In this document: positions 20,488-31,930 of the stretch, piece by piece
Position numbering within the stretch: position 1 is the first letter of the stretch
Layout of the letters: each line of letters opens with the position of its first letter
Source of the DNA: Rana temporaria
Lineage: Eukaryota; Chordata; Amphibia; Anura; Ranidae
Length of the DNA: 64,000 bases
Assembly (NCBI RefSeq): GCF_905171775.1
Contig: NC_053491.1
Coordinates: 401,040,838-401,104,837, forward strand
Direction of reading: 5' to 3'
The notes under the pieces: generated by a model
The model's database searches: none
Told to the model about the DNA's origin: nothing
The model's input: only the letters and a program-made list of their open reading frames with translations
Position numbers and translations under genes: made by a program

Positions 20488-21808
20488 GAGTTGCCTCAGC
20501 CAGGTCTATGGACATGGGCATGAGTTCAAGCTTGTTGAGTGCTCATGCTTACGAGGCTATTTAGGTCAATACAAGTTTTTTTCATTGTTGGGCTGCATGG
20601 TCACTTTCTGAGTGCTTCTATTAGATGCTTGTGGGTAAAACTCCTAAATCTGAGTTGATTCGTCTGGCTTTTCGATACTGTTTCTGCTTCAATATTACAC
20701 ACAGAAAACCCAGAGGAAAAGGAATGTTTGTGTGTTCATGATGTTTGGTAGGCTGTCTAGGGAAATGCAATCTTTTCTCTCTTTTTTATTAGCACTGTTC
20801 CTTTGTGACTTTTCTCTACACCTGGTAATCCATAGGAGAGCCTCATTTCATGGAAACACATTGTGAATAGGGAAAGAGGAATAGAATTTTTATTGTTAAC
20901 CAAGTTCATATAGTGTTGCATAACGGAGATATGTTGGCATTTGAGACCAAAGTGGATTGCAGGGCTAGCACAGTGAAATAGAGATTGGATTACATGGAGA
21001 GTTGTTTATCACATAGATAATGGCCTCAGTGTTCAAAGGAAGGATACAGCATAAAACAGCTACACATCAAAATGAAGGCCGCAGGATGCTTAACTGCCAT
21101 CACACAAACACCAATGTCGGAGTTTGCACAGGGAAATCACTCATTTTATCATCACTGTGAGGTGGTACAAGGCACTGACCTTATCAAAACGTGTACATTT
21201 TCCTGCATGATAAAGCCTTAGGGAGTATGCATTTAATGTAATGATCAGAAAAAGATAAAAACACCCTCCCTTTTTCAATGCTGCTGTTCTACGAAGAAAG
21301 ACTATAAAAGTGCTAAATATGCACTCCAGCCTGAGTTGTTAAACAGTAATCATAGCAAATAGATTCAGAGACTCAGGGCATGTTTGGGGCACATTCTCAA
21401 TCACATTACTCTAGGTCTTTGTTTACATAGGGTATACTAAAGCATACGCTGGTAGAGGGCCATGTTTACCTGCACAGGAAATGCCCAAGGGTTCCATGCA
21501 TCGCCATGCAGGCAGTCCCATTGATGTCAATTGGAACACAGTGGCTGCAAGGACAGATGCTGCTCCAAATCTGATACCCATGGAGGTGCATGGCCCCAAA
21601 TGCAAACAGTGTATGTTAAGGGATGTGCACCAGCACTCATATAGATATCAGATTGGGAACAGCTTCTGTGTCCATGCAGCTGCTTTGTCTTAGTTGACAT
21701 CAATTGGACTGCCTGCACAGGGATGCACAGAATGCCTGTGCATCTCTATGCTGGTAAACACAGCCCCCCATGGGCAAATGCTACAATATGTCCCATGTAT
21801 ATAAAGCC
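20488..21808. other. Non-coding stretch, nothing recognised
   Basis: Short frames only (60-70 codons). No motif or repeat boundary identified. Confidence 0.4.
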
Positions 21809-21811
21809 TTA

Positions 21812-22305
21812 TGCCCCATACACACGATCACTTTTTATGATGACATTTTTTTTTTAAATGATCGTGTGTGGGCTAAATCTTTTTTTTGTCTTCTTAAAAA
21901 TGACCAAAAAAAATTCGAACATGCTTAAATTTTTTATGTCATTTTTTGTGTCGTAAAAAATGATCGTGTGTGGGCAAAAACGACGTTTTAAACCCGCACA
22001 TGCCCAGAAGCAAGTTATGAGACGAGAGGTAAAACTACCATTCATAATGGAGTAAGCACATTCATCACGCTGTAACAGACAAAAAAGCACGAATCGTCTT
22101 TTACTAACAAGTAACCAGCTAAAAGCAGCCTCAAGGCGAATAGAACTTCCCCTTTAGAGTGCTGTCGCTTTGTTCATAATTTTTCAAAATCGATGGTGTG
22201 TGGGCAACATCATTTTTAATGATGAAGTTGGAAAAATTAATTTTTTTTCATGATAAAAAATGAAATTTTTTTTTCATCACAAAAAGTGATCGTGTGTACG
22301 CGGCA
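21812..22305. mobile_element. Harbinger-like MITE (TTA target), 494 bp
   Basis: TTA at 21809-21811 and 22306-22308. Left end TGCCCCATACACACGATCAC and right end, reverse complemented, TGCCGCGTACACACGATCAC, both followed by TTTTT. Same family group as 20.05 kb. Confidence 0.85.
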
Positions 22306-22308
22306 TTA

Positions 22309-23224
22309 TGCACAATAAATTGGGTTTTAGACTCAGCTCAGTACTTTAACATGTAGTATCATTGAGTTCCATGTAGTATGGTAAATAACCATATTGTATA
22401 TGGAAAAAAAGGGGGGGGGAGTATTGTGATTGAGATGAAGGGTAGGGAGGGAGAGAGAGTTGGGAAAGAAAAATAGACATTGAAAATAGAAATGAAGTGA
22501 AAGGATTTCAATGTTCACATTTTGGTTTGTGTACTAGCAATAAACATAAAGAAGACAAGAAAAGCTACTCATGATAATACATGTGGGTAATGTATGCATA
22601 CAGTACTGTATTGGGTGATTTACCGCTTAACATTCAACAACTAGCCATTTGGAAAGTAGGTCTGTTACCTCTGGAATAAAACTCGAAAGCCATCAAAGTT
22701 CCTATATGCTCTTCAACATATCTGTGAAGAGCAAGTCTTTTCAGGATCATTGCTATCCTCTGCTACCAGGGTCTCCATTTCCATAATATCCTTGAGCCCA
22801 TTCCAAAAAACAGTATGTGGAGAAGATGTTGATTTCAAGAGGCGGGATTCAGCTACTCATAATATAAACAAAAAAGTCATTGCTACTACCCATACATCAC
22901 ATAGAATGCAAGGTTCCCGGGTGCTTGATCCACAGTTGCTGGCTGAGTAGAGTAATGAAGAAAAGATGATCTGCACTCCGGTCGTTGCTCTTTAAAATTA
23001 ATAGGATTCATTTACAAGCCACAGTGGACAAATGCAAATATGAATGGCGGTCACGTTTCAGCCTATAAGGCCTTAGTCATAACCACATTACAGACATGAA
23101 ACTCTGAACTAAATAGCAGCGCCAAAGACCACTGGCTCCAGCCATCAATCGTCTTAATTGACCGAAGGCAATTATCCAAAAAAGGAAATCAGCTGCAATG
23201 CATATTGGGTGATTCATGTGTATG
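22309..23224. other. Non-coding stretch, nothing recognised
   Basis: Contains a G-run at 22411-22419 and GA-rich DNA near 22440. No supported gene. Confidence 0.4.
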
Positions 23225-23695
23225 CAGGCCCGGATTTCCCACAAGGCCACTGAGGCCAGGCCTTGGGGCGGCAGGGCTCCAAGGGGCGGCAGTGGCATGG
23301 AGTCCACCGACGCCCGGAACATACAGTTAAGGGCGGTAAGTTATGGGGGAATCCGCTCGCTCGTTAACAAGTGATTGCGGCGATGTCGCCAAAATCACTT
23401 GGAAAATATGTGCTCCCGTCTGTCCTCCCCTCTCCCCCCCACCCCACATACCTCTCTCTGCTGGCTCTGTCTGCGGGACTCTGTCCTCCCCCCGGCCACC
23501 GAGTCTGTTACCTGTCCCTGCTGCCTATGTACACAGTGAGAGGGGAGAGCTGTGCTCTTCCCATCTCAGCTGTGACAGGAGTTCTAGCACAGTGCTAGGA
23601 CTCCTGTTTTGGAGGTGACATGGTCAATAAAGAGAACATGTCACCTCCAATTCCTATCACACAGGAAATAGTTTTCTCCTGTGTGATAGCAAAAA
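23225..23695. mobile_element. Probable hAT-like fragment with three tandem hairpins
   Basis: Starts CAGGCCCGGATTTCCCACAA, which resembles a hAT-type terminus. No right end found. Its distal part holds three consecutive hairpins: GGAGTTCTAGCAC/GTGCTAGGACTCC (23578-23604), TTGGAGGTGACAT/ATGTCACCTCCAA (23609-23650) and CCTATCACACAGGA/TCCTGTGTGATAG (23653-23689). Confidence 0.45.
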
Positions 23696-23880
23696 AAGTT
23701 AAGTGGAAAAAAATTGATAAAAAATAAATAAATAATAAGAAATAATAATTAAATTAATAAAATAATAAAGTAAAGAATAAGAAAAATAATAAGAAAATTA
23801 TACAAAAATTAAAAAAGTAAGCGACAAGCTACAAATAAATAAAAAAGTGATAAAAAAAGTAAAAAGACAAACAAAACATA
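23696..23880. repeat. A-rich low-complexity tract
   Basis: Nearly C-free plus strand composed of AATAA and AAATAATAA-like words. No period could be fixed. Confidence 0.7.
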
Positions 23881-24361
23881 TTTGAACTAACCGTGCCGCG
23901 CATTCTCCGTTGATTTGAGGGGGGGGGGGTTTGGTAAGAGGTAGAAAATTCTGGGATCACTTAATACCAAGCCAAAGTCAGGTAGACCAAGAAAGACTGC
24001 AGTCACAGCTTCCAGAAGAATTGTTTGAGATACAAAGAAAAACCCACAGATAACTTCAGGTAAAAAAAATCTGGAAAAGGACAGTGTGGCTGTTTCAAGG
24101 AGCACAATATGATTACACCGGAACAAAAATTAACTGCATGCTTGAGCTGCCAGAAAGAAGCCTTTACTGTGCCAATGCCACAAAAAAGTCCAGTGAGACA
24201 TGTCAAAGTGTTGTCAAGCATACTGTAACCGAGATTTCACAACTTTCACAATTTCCGCTAGGGTATGCAAACTTTTGAGCACAACAGTATTGTGAAATAA
24301 ATTATGTTTTACTACAGGCACATTTTCTCACAAATGCTCTGATACATATCCTATGAGTTAA

Positions 24362-24790
24362 GCCTTGTACACACGCTCGGTTTACTCGACAAAAAAACAG
24401 CAAGAAAACTGCTGACAGAGCTTTCTTGCCAAGTATACCGTGCGTGTGTACGATGCTTTCAGGTTTCTCATCAAGAAAACTGCCTAAAATCTCGACGAGA
24501 AAAATAGAGAACCTGCTCTCTATTTTCTCGTTGTGATTCTCGGCAGTGTTTTCCTGTCGAGAAACCAGAGAGTGTGTATACTTACCTGTCGCAGAGAAAC
24601 CCGTGCATGCTCGAAATGACTTTGACGCATGCGTGGTAGCTTCCTAGGCATAGGTAGGGTGCATCAAGATGGCGGCGACGGCATCGAATGTGACAAGCGC
24701 ATGCTCGTCGTACGCAATGACATCACCGCGTTCTTTTTGCTACCAAGTATATCAGAGGGTTTTAAACAGAGAGTGGCTTCCCCCTCTCTT
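24362..24790. mobile_element. MITE of the TTA-target group, right end lost
   Basis: TTA at 24359-24361 precedes AGCCTTGTACACACGCTCGG. No matching right end was seen. The part 24590-24710 (GCATGCTCGAAATGACTT ... GGCATCGAATGTGACAAGCG) recurs in reverse at about 46060-46160. Confidence 0.5.
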
Positions 24791-24887
24791 TGTCAGTATC
24801 CTGGATGAGTCCACTTTTGGGCTATGGAACAGTGACAGAGATGCTGTGGTCTTTTGAGGGCTGCATTCATGTGTGTTTGGTAGATCC

Positions 24888-26137
24888 CAGTGGCATCGCT
24901 AGGGGGTGACTACTGGGGCTATAGCCCCAAATTTGAGGCCCAGAGGCTAGAGCCCCGAGTCTCTAGAGTAGGGTTTGGCAACCTGCTGCTGGCCGCCACT
25001 GCTGAATGCGAGCACCTGGCCCGAGGACATTTTCGCTATTGTCCTCTTCGATGGACAGCGGCGAGCGGCCAGTATCACAGGGCTGGATGGGGGCGGGAAC
25101 TGCTGGAGTTAACTTTTTACATTAAACAGCAATGTGAATGATTAGCGGGCAATCCTAGCAACCAATCACCAGCCTATTAATGTGAAAAGTTCTACCTACA
25201 CAGTCTGTGTTTGTGGGGTGGGGTGCAGGGGACAGAGAGCATTACAGTGGGGGTGCAGGGAACAGAGGACACTACAGTGGGGGTGAAGGGGACAGAGGAC
25301 ACTACAGTGGGGGTGCAGGGGACAGAGGAAACTACAGTGGGGGTGCAGGGGACAGAGCTACAGTGGGGGGTTTAGGAGACAGAGGACACTACAGTTAGGG
25401 GGTGCAGGGGACAGAGGACACTGCAAGGGGGTTGCAGTTGACAGAGGGCACTATGGGGGGACAGAGGACACTATAGTAGGGGTGCAGGGGACAGAGGACA
25501 CTACTACAAGGGGTGGTGCAGGAGACAGAGGGCACTATGGGGGGACAGAGGACACTACAGTGGGGGCTGCAGAGGACATAGGGCACTATGGGGGGACAGA
25601 GGATACTACAGTGGGGGGTGCAGGGGACAGAGGGCACTATGGGGGAGAGAGGACAATGCAGTGGGGGGTGCAGCGGACAGAGGACACTACAGTGGGAGAG
25701 TGCATTTCCGGGCACTGGTGAGGCTGCATTGCTGGGTTGTTTTTCTCAAACAATAGGTGCTGGAACTCAACCATGACCCCCCAAAACCCCTCCGCCCACA
25801 CACACACCCTCCAAATCACATCAAATAGTGGGTGTGGTCAGTCAAATTTCTCAAACAGTAGGAGGGTCTTAAAGGGGCATTAAATACCAGGATTGCATTA
25901 CATACAGAGTGCAGAGTTTAGGGGGGTTACACAGAGCTGTCACTTGTAAACACAGGAACTGGACTTCTATGTTTACAAGTGATTTTTGTGAGCAGGCCCC
26001 CCCCCCCAAAGATCTAAGCCAGAGGTGGTGGAACTGAGTTCCCCCTGAAAAAAAGCCCTGTATACATGTATATGCCCGTCCAAGCGTATGACTTTCTTTA
26101 CTTCGGTGCTATGGGCTCTAGCCTAGCAACTCCCCTG
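24888..26137 (+). mobile_element. hAT-like element with minisatellite, 1250 bp
   Basis: Left end CAGTGGCATCGCTAGG and right end, reverse complemented, CAGGGGAGTTGCTAGG. Flanks GTAGATCC (24880-24887) and TTGGATCC (26138-26145) agree at 6 of 8 bases, as expected for an old 8-bp hAT duplication. Order inside: terminus, inverted-repeat segment (25.07-25.19 kb), ~30-bp minisatellite (25.2-25.7 kb), then unique DNA. No transposase. Opposite in orientation to the relative ending at 19487. Confidence 0.7.
25205..25700. repeat. ~30-bp minisatellite
   Basis: Units like GGTGCAGGGGACAGAGGACA followed by CTACAGTGGG, with several diverged and shortened members. Reverse complement of the 18.45-kb unit. Frames through it are by-products. 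Confidence 0.85.
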
Positions 26138-27136
26138 TTGGATCCTCATATTACTGATTCTGTTTTTCCTCACAAAAGTCTGGATTTTTGTCACCAACAA
26201 CAAACGTAGAAGGGCAGCATGATTTAACCAGATGTAACAATACATGCAGACATGTACTGAAGATTGACATACGTATGTCAAAGTGAGAAAGGAACATGTC
26301 TTCTGGCTCAGTCTATACCTGTATGACCAGTTTTAGTGCCCATTACTTTTCAGCAGGTACTTCCAACAGACTGTTTGCTATGAAGATTGGGTCCTTCGAT
26401 TAACATATTCAAGAAGTATACCTGAAAAATGTTCTATGACATGATGACAAGTTAATATGGATTACTCCAGCACATATTTGCATATGGGATCTCTTTGTAG
26501 CCAATATTGTACCTGCCCCATGGGAAGTATAACAATTTCTAAGCATTGCAGCCATTTTACTATATGTGACAATATGACTCCTCCTTCCCACTTTGATTTA
26601 TTTAATTTCTCAAAAAATGGTTACTATAAACAGGTCTCGGGCAGAGAGGCTTCCCAAACGTCTGCCAGTAGATCAATTATTACTCACCGCTAGAAAAACA
26701 GCATTAAGATGAAAAGGCGTCATTTACCACCATCATTTTGACATCTACAGGAAAGTCATTTATGGCTGCGTATAATTTCCTGATCCGTCATCGCTTACTC
26801 GTGGCATTGTGGTTGCTCCATAAGTCATTCAGTCGGTTTAGCAGAAGAAAGAATTTTGCTAGAAAAAATAAATAAAAATGCCCAACCTGGTTTCTGTGCA
26901 TATAAAACAGCGATCTGACTATCTCTTGAGACACCATTAGCTTCTTTCCAATGCAGATGCGTTGGGGGGAAGCAATATTTCTATCATGAAGCAGTTTGGA
27001 ATATTCTTGCACCTAAAAAATACCTGGATTTTATTAAATTAACTCTTTGCAAGTGAAAAGAATGTGCTTTTATTGTGACAATGTGAGAACATTGTTACAG
27101 ATATGATTATACAGACATAAACCAGAATTTACTAGA
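26138..27136. other. Non-coding stretch, nothing recognised
   Basis: No gene or repeat boundary identified beyond the flank of the hAT-like element. Confidence 0.4.
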
Positions 27137-27140
27137 TTAA

Positions 27141-28138
27141 CCACTTAAGCCCCAGACCATATTGCTGCCTAAAGACCCAAGGGGTTTTTACAGTTCGGGA
27201 CTGTGTCGCTTTAACAGACAATTGCGCGGTCGTGCGACGTGGCTCCCAAACAAAATTGGCGTCCTTTTTTCCCCACAAATAGAGCTTTCTTTTGGTGGTA
27301 TTTGATCACCTCTGCGGTTTTTATTTTTTGCGCTATAAACAAAAATAGAGCGACAATTTTGAAAAAAATGCAATATTTTTTACTTTTTGCTGTAATAAAT
27401 ATCCCCCAAAAACATATATAAAAACATTTTTTTTCCTCAGTTTAGGCCGATACGTATTCTTCTACCTATTTTTAGTAAAAAAAATCGCAATAAGCGTTTA
27501 TCGATTGGTTTGCGCAAAATTTATAGCGTTTACAAAATAGGGGATAGTTTTATTGCATTTTAATTAATTTTTTTTTTTTTACTACTAATGGCGGCGATCA
27601 GCGATTTTTTTCGTGACTGCGACATTATGGCGGACACTTCGGACAATTTTGACACATTTTTGGGACCATTGTCATTTTCACAGCAAAAAATGCATTTAAA
27701 TTGCATTCTTTATTGTGAAAATGACAGTTGCAGTTTGGGAGTTAACCACAGGGGGCGCTGTAGGAGTTAGGGTGCATCTAGTGTGTGTTTACAACTGTTG
27801 GGGGGTGTGGCTGTAGGAATGACGTCATCGATCGTGTCTTCCCTATTAAGGGAATGACGCGATCGATGCGCCGACACAGTGAAGCACGGGGAAGCCGTGT
27901 TTACACACGGCTCTCCCCGTTCTTCAGCTCCGGGGAGCGATCGCGACGGAGCGGCTATAAACAAATAGCCGCGCCGTGGTCCCGGATCGCTCCCCGAGCG
28001 GACCCGACCTCCGCATGTAGCGGGGGGGGTCCCGATCGGACCCCCCACCCGCTAATAGGCGAGGACGTACCTGTACGCCCATGTGCCTGTACGTGCCATA
28101 TTGTGGACGTATATGTACATGCGGGGGTCGGGAACTGG
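27141..28138 (+). mobile_element. TTAA-flanked DNA element, 998 bp
   Basis: TTAA at 27137-27140 and 28139-28142. Starts CCACTTAAGCCCCAGACC and ends GGGAACTGG, so the termini pair weakly. The interior (CTTTCTTTTGGTGGTATTTG, CAATAAGCGTTTATCGATTG, GGCGGCGATCAGCGA) is shared with 52835-53754 in the opposite orientation and partly with 35.7 kb. A GC-rich hairpin region lies at 27.82-28.05 kb. TTAA targets suggest Kolobok or piggyBac type. No transposase. Confidence 0.75.
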
Positions 28139-28654
28139 TTAAAGAGGATGGAACATCACCTCTGATTTGTTACCCTTCCCCTGCTGTTTTTTTAGTGTCA
28201 CCATTCTGAAAATCCAGTATTCCGGACCTTTTAGAACCCTGCAGTAAGTCTGCACATGCCATGGGATTCTCACATATGTGCTCTAGGTAAAACTGGCTCC
28301 TGGGAATGTGTAGGTGGCAATCTCAAGAGTTATGCCCCGTACACACGATTGGGCTTTTGCCTGGCCAAATTCACATCAGAATTCCGACAGAATTCCATCG
28401 GAGTTACAGAGTTACATAGTTAGTCAGGTTGAAAAAAGACACAAGTCCATCCAGTTCAACCATAAAAAAAATGAAAATAAAAAAAAAAATATCGTACAAT
28501 CCCATATACCCGATTCTATACCCACAGTTGATCCAGAGGAAGGCAAAAAACCCCAGCAGAGCATGATCCAATTTGATACAGTAGGGGAAAAAATTCCTTC
28601 CTGATCCCCCGAGAGGCAATCGGATTTTCCCTGGATCAACTTTAGCTATAAATG

Positions 28655-29212
28655 TTAGTACCCAGTTATATTATGTATATTTAGGAAAGTATCCAGACCC
28701 TTCTTAAAGCAATCTAATGAGCTGGCCAGAACCACCTCTGGAGGGAGTCTGTTCCACATTTTCACAGCTCTTACTGTGAAGAAACCTTTCCGTATTTGGA
28801 GATAAAACCTTTTTTCCTCTAGACGTAAAGAGTGCCCCCTTTTCTTTTGTGTTGACCGTAAAGTGATTAACTCAACACCAAGTTCACTATATGGACCCCT
28901 TATATATTTGTACATGTTGATTGTATCCCCCCTTATTCTCCTATTCTCAAGAGTGAATAAATTCAGTTCCTCTAATCTTTCCTCATAGCTGAGCTCCTCC
29001 ATTCCTCTTATCAGTTTGGTTGTCCTTCTTTGCACTTTCTCCAGTACCCCTATATCCTTTTTGAGAACTGGGGCCCAAAACTGAACTGCATATTCCAGAT
29101 GAGGTCTTGCTAATGATTTGTACAGGGGCAAAATTATATCTCTGTCTCTGGAGTCCATACCTCTCTTATACAAGAAAGTACTTTGCTTGCTTTGGAAACT
29201 GCAGCTTGGCAT
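28655..29212 (-). pseudogene. CR1-like ORF2 C-terminal part
   Basis: Contains SLARPHLEYAVQFWAPVL, VQRRTTKLIRG, YEERLEELNLFTLENRRIRG and MWNRLPPEVV, which form the conserved C-terminal region of CR1-group ORF2 after the RT palm. It continues the protein of 29134-29868 in another frame. The stop at 28655 is followed by about 250 bp of 3' UTR. Confidence 0.88.
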
Positions 29213-29868
29213 TGCATACTATTATTGAGCTTATGATCTACCAAAACCCCCAGATCCTTCTCCACTACAGATCCCCCCAGTTGTACTCCCCCTAGTATGT
29301 ATGATGCATGCATATTCTTAGCCCCCAAGTGCATAACTTTAAATTTATCAACATGAAACCTCATCTGCCATATAGTCGCCCAATTAGACAGAGCATTGAG
29401 GTCGGCTTGTAAATTGGAGACATCATGTAAGGACGTTATTCCACTGCATAGCTTGGTGTCATCTGCAAAGACAGAAATGTTACTTTTGATCCCAGACCCA
29501 ATATCATTTATAAAGATATTAAAAAGTAAGGGCCCCAACACTGAACCTTGGGGTACACCACTGATAACCTTAGACCATTCAGAGTAAGAATCATTAACCA
29601 TTACTCTCTGAATTCTGTCTTTTAGCCAGTTTTCTATCCATTTACAAACTGATATTTCCAATCCTGTAGACTTTACCTTACACATGAGCTGTGTGTGGGG
29701 AACTGTATCGAACGCTTTTGCAAAATCCAAGTATACCACGTCCAACACCACCCCTCTGTCCAGGGTTTTACTTACCTCTTCATAAAAAGAAATCAGGTTT
29801 GTCTGACAACTTCTGTCTTTCATGAATCCGTGCTGTCTGTTGCTTAAATTGTTTTTTTTTTCCAGCAA
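29134..29868 (-). pseudogene. CR1-like reverse transcriptase, middle part
   Basis: Encodes NRQHGFMKDRSCQTNLIS, YLDFAKAFDTVPH (motif A), SGVPQGSVLGPLLFNIFIND (motif B) and VFADDTKL (motif C with two catalytic Asp), then WQMRFHVDKFKVMHLG and EKDLGVLVDHKLN. These are hallmarks of CR1/Jockey-group LINE reverse transcriptases. The upstream part of ORF2 including the endonuclease is missing through 5' truncation. A frameshift near 29150 breaks it from the C-terminal part (28655-29212). Confidence 0.88.
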
Positions 29869-30254
29869 GAACTCATCTATGTGGTCTTTTATTAAAAGTA
29901 AAATAGAACATGTTCTCTATATAAACTCCGATGGAATTACTCCGATGGGGCATACACACGGTCGGAATTTCTGATGGAAAAAGTCAGTCGGCTTTTTTCC
30001 ATCGGAAATTCTGATCCTGTGTACAGGGCTTTAGGGTGTGTATGTGTACATAGTTCTCGCCTAGGCAAGAAAGCAGGAAGAGCTACCTTGCTATACAAAA
30101 ACTGCGCTACCAACAACATTACTACATTTTCCAGTTCTATATAAAAGAGGGGGGGGGAAAGAGGATGCGCAAAAGACCACTTTAAGAAAAAAGAATAGTG
30201 TATTTTCAGTGAGCCCATATTTTTTCAGTTGTGATATAACTTGAGGGTTGTAGT

Positions 30255-30999
30255 CAGTGTCGGCTGGTGCTCCAATTCCCCCCCCCCCCGTTGTTTGGCG
30301 AACAAACACCCTCGTCGCTCACCCATCCAGCCCCACACTTACCCTATCCAGGTAAGACAGCTAAGACGGTTTGCTCCTGCATCTGCTCCACGGCGGCTTC
30401 CCCCCTGCTTTTACTCCCAGGTCTGCCAATACGATTGCTTCTCCTCTCGGCCAATCAGGTCTTAAGACTTCCTGATTGGCTGGGAGGAGAAGCAGGAAGA
30501 CAATAGCAAATATTAATTTGGGTGGCTCAGCACAGCGCAGGGAGAGAGAGAGAGGGAGGGGGGATAGAAAGAGGTGGGGTGTGGGAGAGAGAGATCCCTA
30601 GCTCTGTCCCTTTCTGCATCCACTCCTGTGCCCCCTGTCTGTAGATGTGATGGTCGGTACGGTACCTTCTATGCCAGTAGGATATGCATGACGGCACGCA
30701 GAAAGCAGGATCTGTTCTGCTCCTTCTAGAGGATCTGTTTGGTGTGAGATGGAGTGGTCCATGGCCACCTGCACCTTCTACTCATCCTTATTTTCTGGTG
30801 CCAGTCAGCCTGTCCTGGGAGGTCTTCAGAGCTCTATTCTCTCCAAGGCTATGGTTGCTCATCTTCCTTGCCAGACCTGCACTGGGACAAAAAAAATTAG
30901 GGCCAGCATTTTAGACTGAGCAGCCCATGATACCGGTGCCTTCGCCCCTCTCCATCATGACAGATTCCCTGCAACAGCTGGCGGGAGAAAAGAGGGGGG
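30255..30999. mobile_element. Possible hAT-like terminus leading into a G-rich minisatellite
   Basis: CAGTGTCGGCTGGTGCTCC at 30255 resembles the hAT-type start CAGTGGTGGCTGG seen at 6173. A short inverted repeat, GCTTCTCCTCTCGGCCAATCAGG / CCTGATTGGCTGGGAGGAGAAGC, spans about 30436-30493, and then the G-rich array begins. The right terminus was not found. Confidence 0.4.
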
Positions 31000-31930
31000 A
31001 CCTAGCAGAGCTGCAGGGAGTGAGGGGGCCAGGAAAGAGCACAGTGGTGGTGGAGAGCAATGGGGAAGTGGAGAGCACTGGTGCGGTTGGAGAGCACATG
31101 AAGAGCACGTGAGTGGGGGCAAAGAGCAGGGGAGAGTGGAGAGCACTGAGGGGGAGCTAAAAAGAACAGGGGGCGGAGAGCACAGGGGGGCTGGAGAGCA
31201 CTGGGGAGGGCAGAAAGAACAGGGGTGGAGAGCACGGGGGGCTGGAGAGCACTCTGGGGGAGATGGTGAGAACTGGGGGGGGGGGCGGAAAACACAAGGG
31301 TAGGGGCTGGAGTTTTATGGGGGGGCTTGAGAGCATCAGGGGAAAGGGGGTCAGAAAGAACAGGGGTGGAAAGCACAGGGGGCTGGAGAGCACAGGGTGG
31401 AGAGCACTTGGGTGGAGGCGGGAGAGCACAGGGATGGAGGCTGGAAAAAACAAGGGGGAGGCTGGGGAGTGATGTGGAGAGCTGGAGAGCGCTGGGAGGG
31501 CCAGAAAAAATAGGGGTGGAGAGCACGGGGGGCTGGAGAACACTGGGGGGACAAAGATCAGGGGGGAACAGAGAGCACTGAGTGGGGGCGGAGAGCACTG
31601 GGAGGAGGTGGAGAGCACAGGGTGGGGGCTGGAGAGTAATGGGGAGAACTGGGGGGCCAGAAATAAATGGGTGGAGAGCATAGGGGGGCTGGAGAGCACT
31701 GGAGGGGACAAACAGCAGGGGGAGTAAAGAGCACTGAGGGGGGGTGGAGAGCAGGAAGGTGGGGGCTGGAGAGCAATAGGGAGAACTGGAGAGCCCTGGG
31801 GGGGGGGCTGGAGAGCACTGGGGTATGGAGAGTACTGTGGGGGGCTGGAGAACGTTGGGGAGAGCTGGAGAGCACTGGGGGGCAGAAAGAACAGGGGTGG
31901 AGAGCATGGGGGAGTGGAGAGCACTGCCTG
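31000..31930. repeat. G-rich minisatellite with irregular units
   Basis: Variable units of roughly 18-26 bp built on GCTGGAGAGCACTGGGG and GGTGGAGAGCAC. The plus strand is G-rich and stop-poor, and the minus strand has frames up to 301 codons of Pro/Ser/Leu/Cys repeats that I treat as artefacts of composition. Confidence 0.85.

Larger units (their letters stand above)
28404..29896 (-). mobile_element. CR1-like LINE, 5'-truncated
   Basis: Minus-strand copy holding the reverse transcriptase C-terminal half and the 3' UTR. The 3' end (plus-strand GTTACATAGTTAGTCAGG) carries the short terminal repeat CTATGTAACTCTGTAA typical of the group. The 5' end stops at 29896 within the RT domain. Very similar to the second copy at 62.7-63.9 kb. 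Confidence 0.85.
28333..30030. mobile_element. Harbinger-like MITE split by a CR1-like LINE
   Basis: TTA at 28330-28332 and 30031-30033. Left end TGCCCCGTACACACGATTGG, right end reverse complemented AGCCCTGTACACAGGATCAG. The MITE occupies 28333-28403 and about 29897-30030. Near the breaks CCATCGGAGT and ACTCCGATGG pair, so the LINE entered the loop of an internal inverted repeat. Confidence 0.75.
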
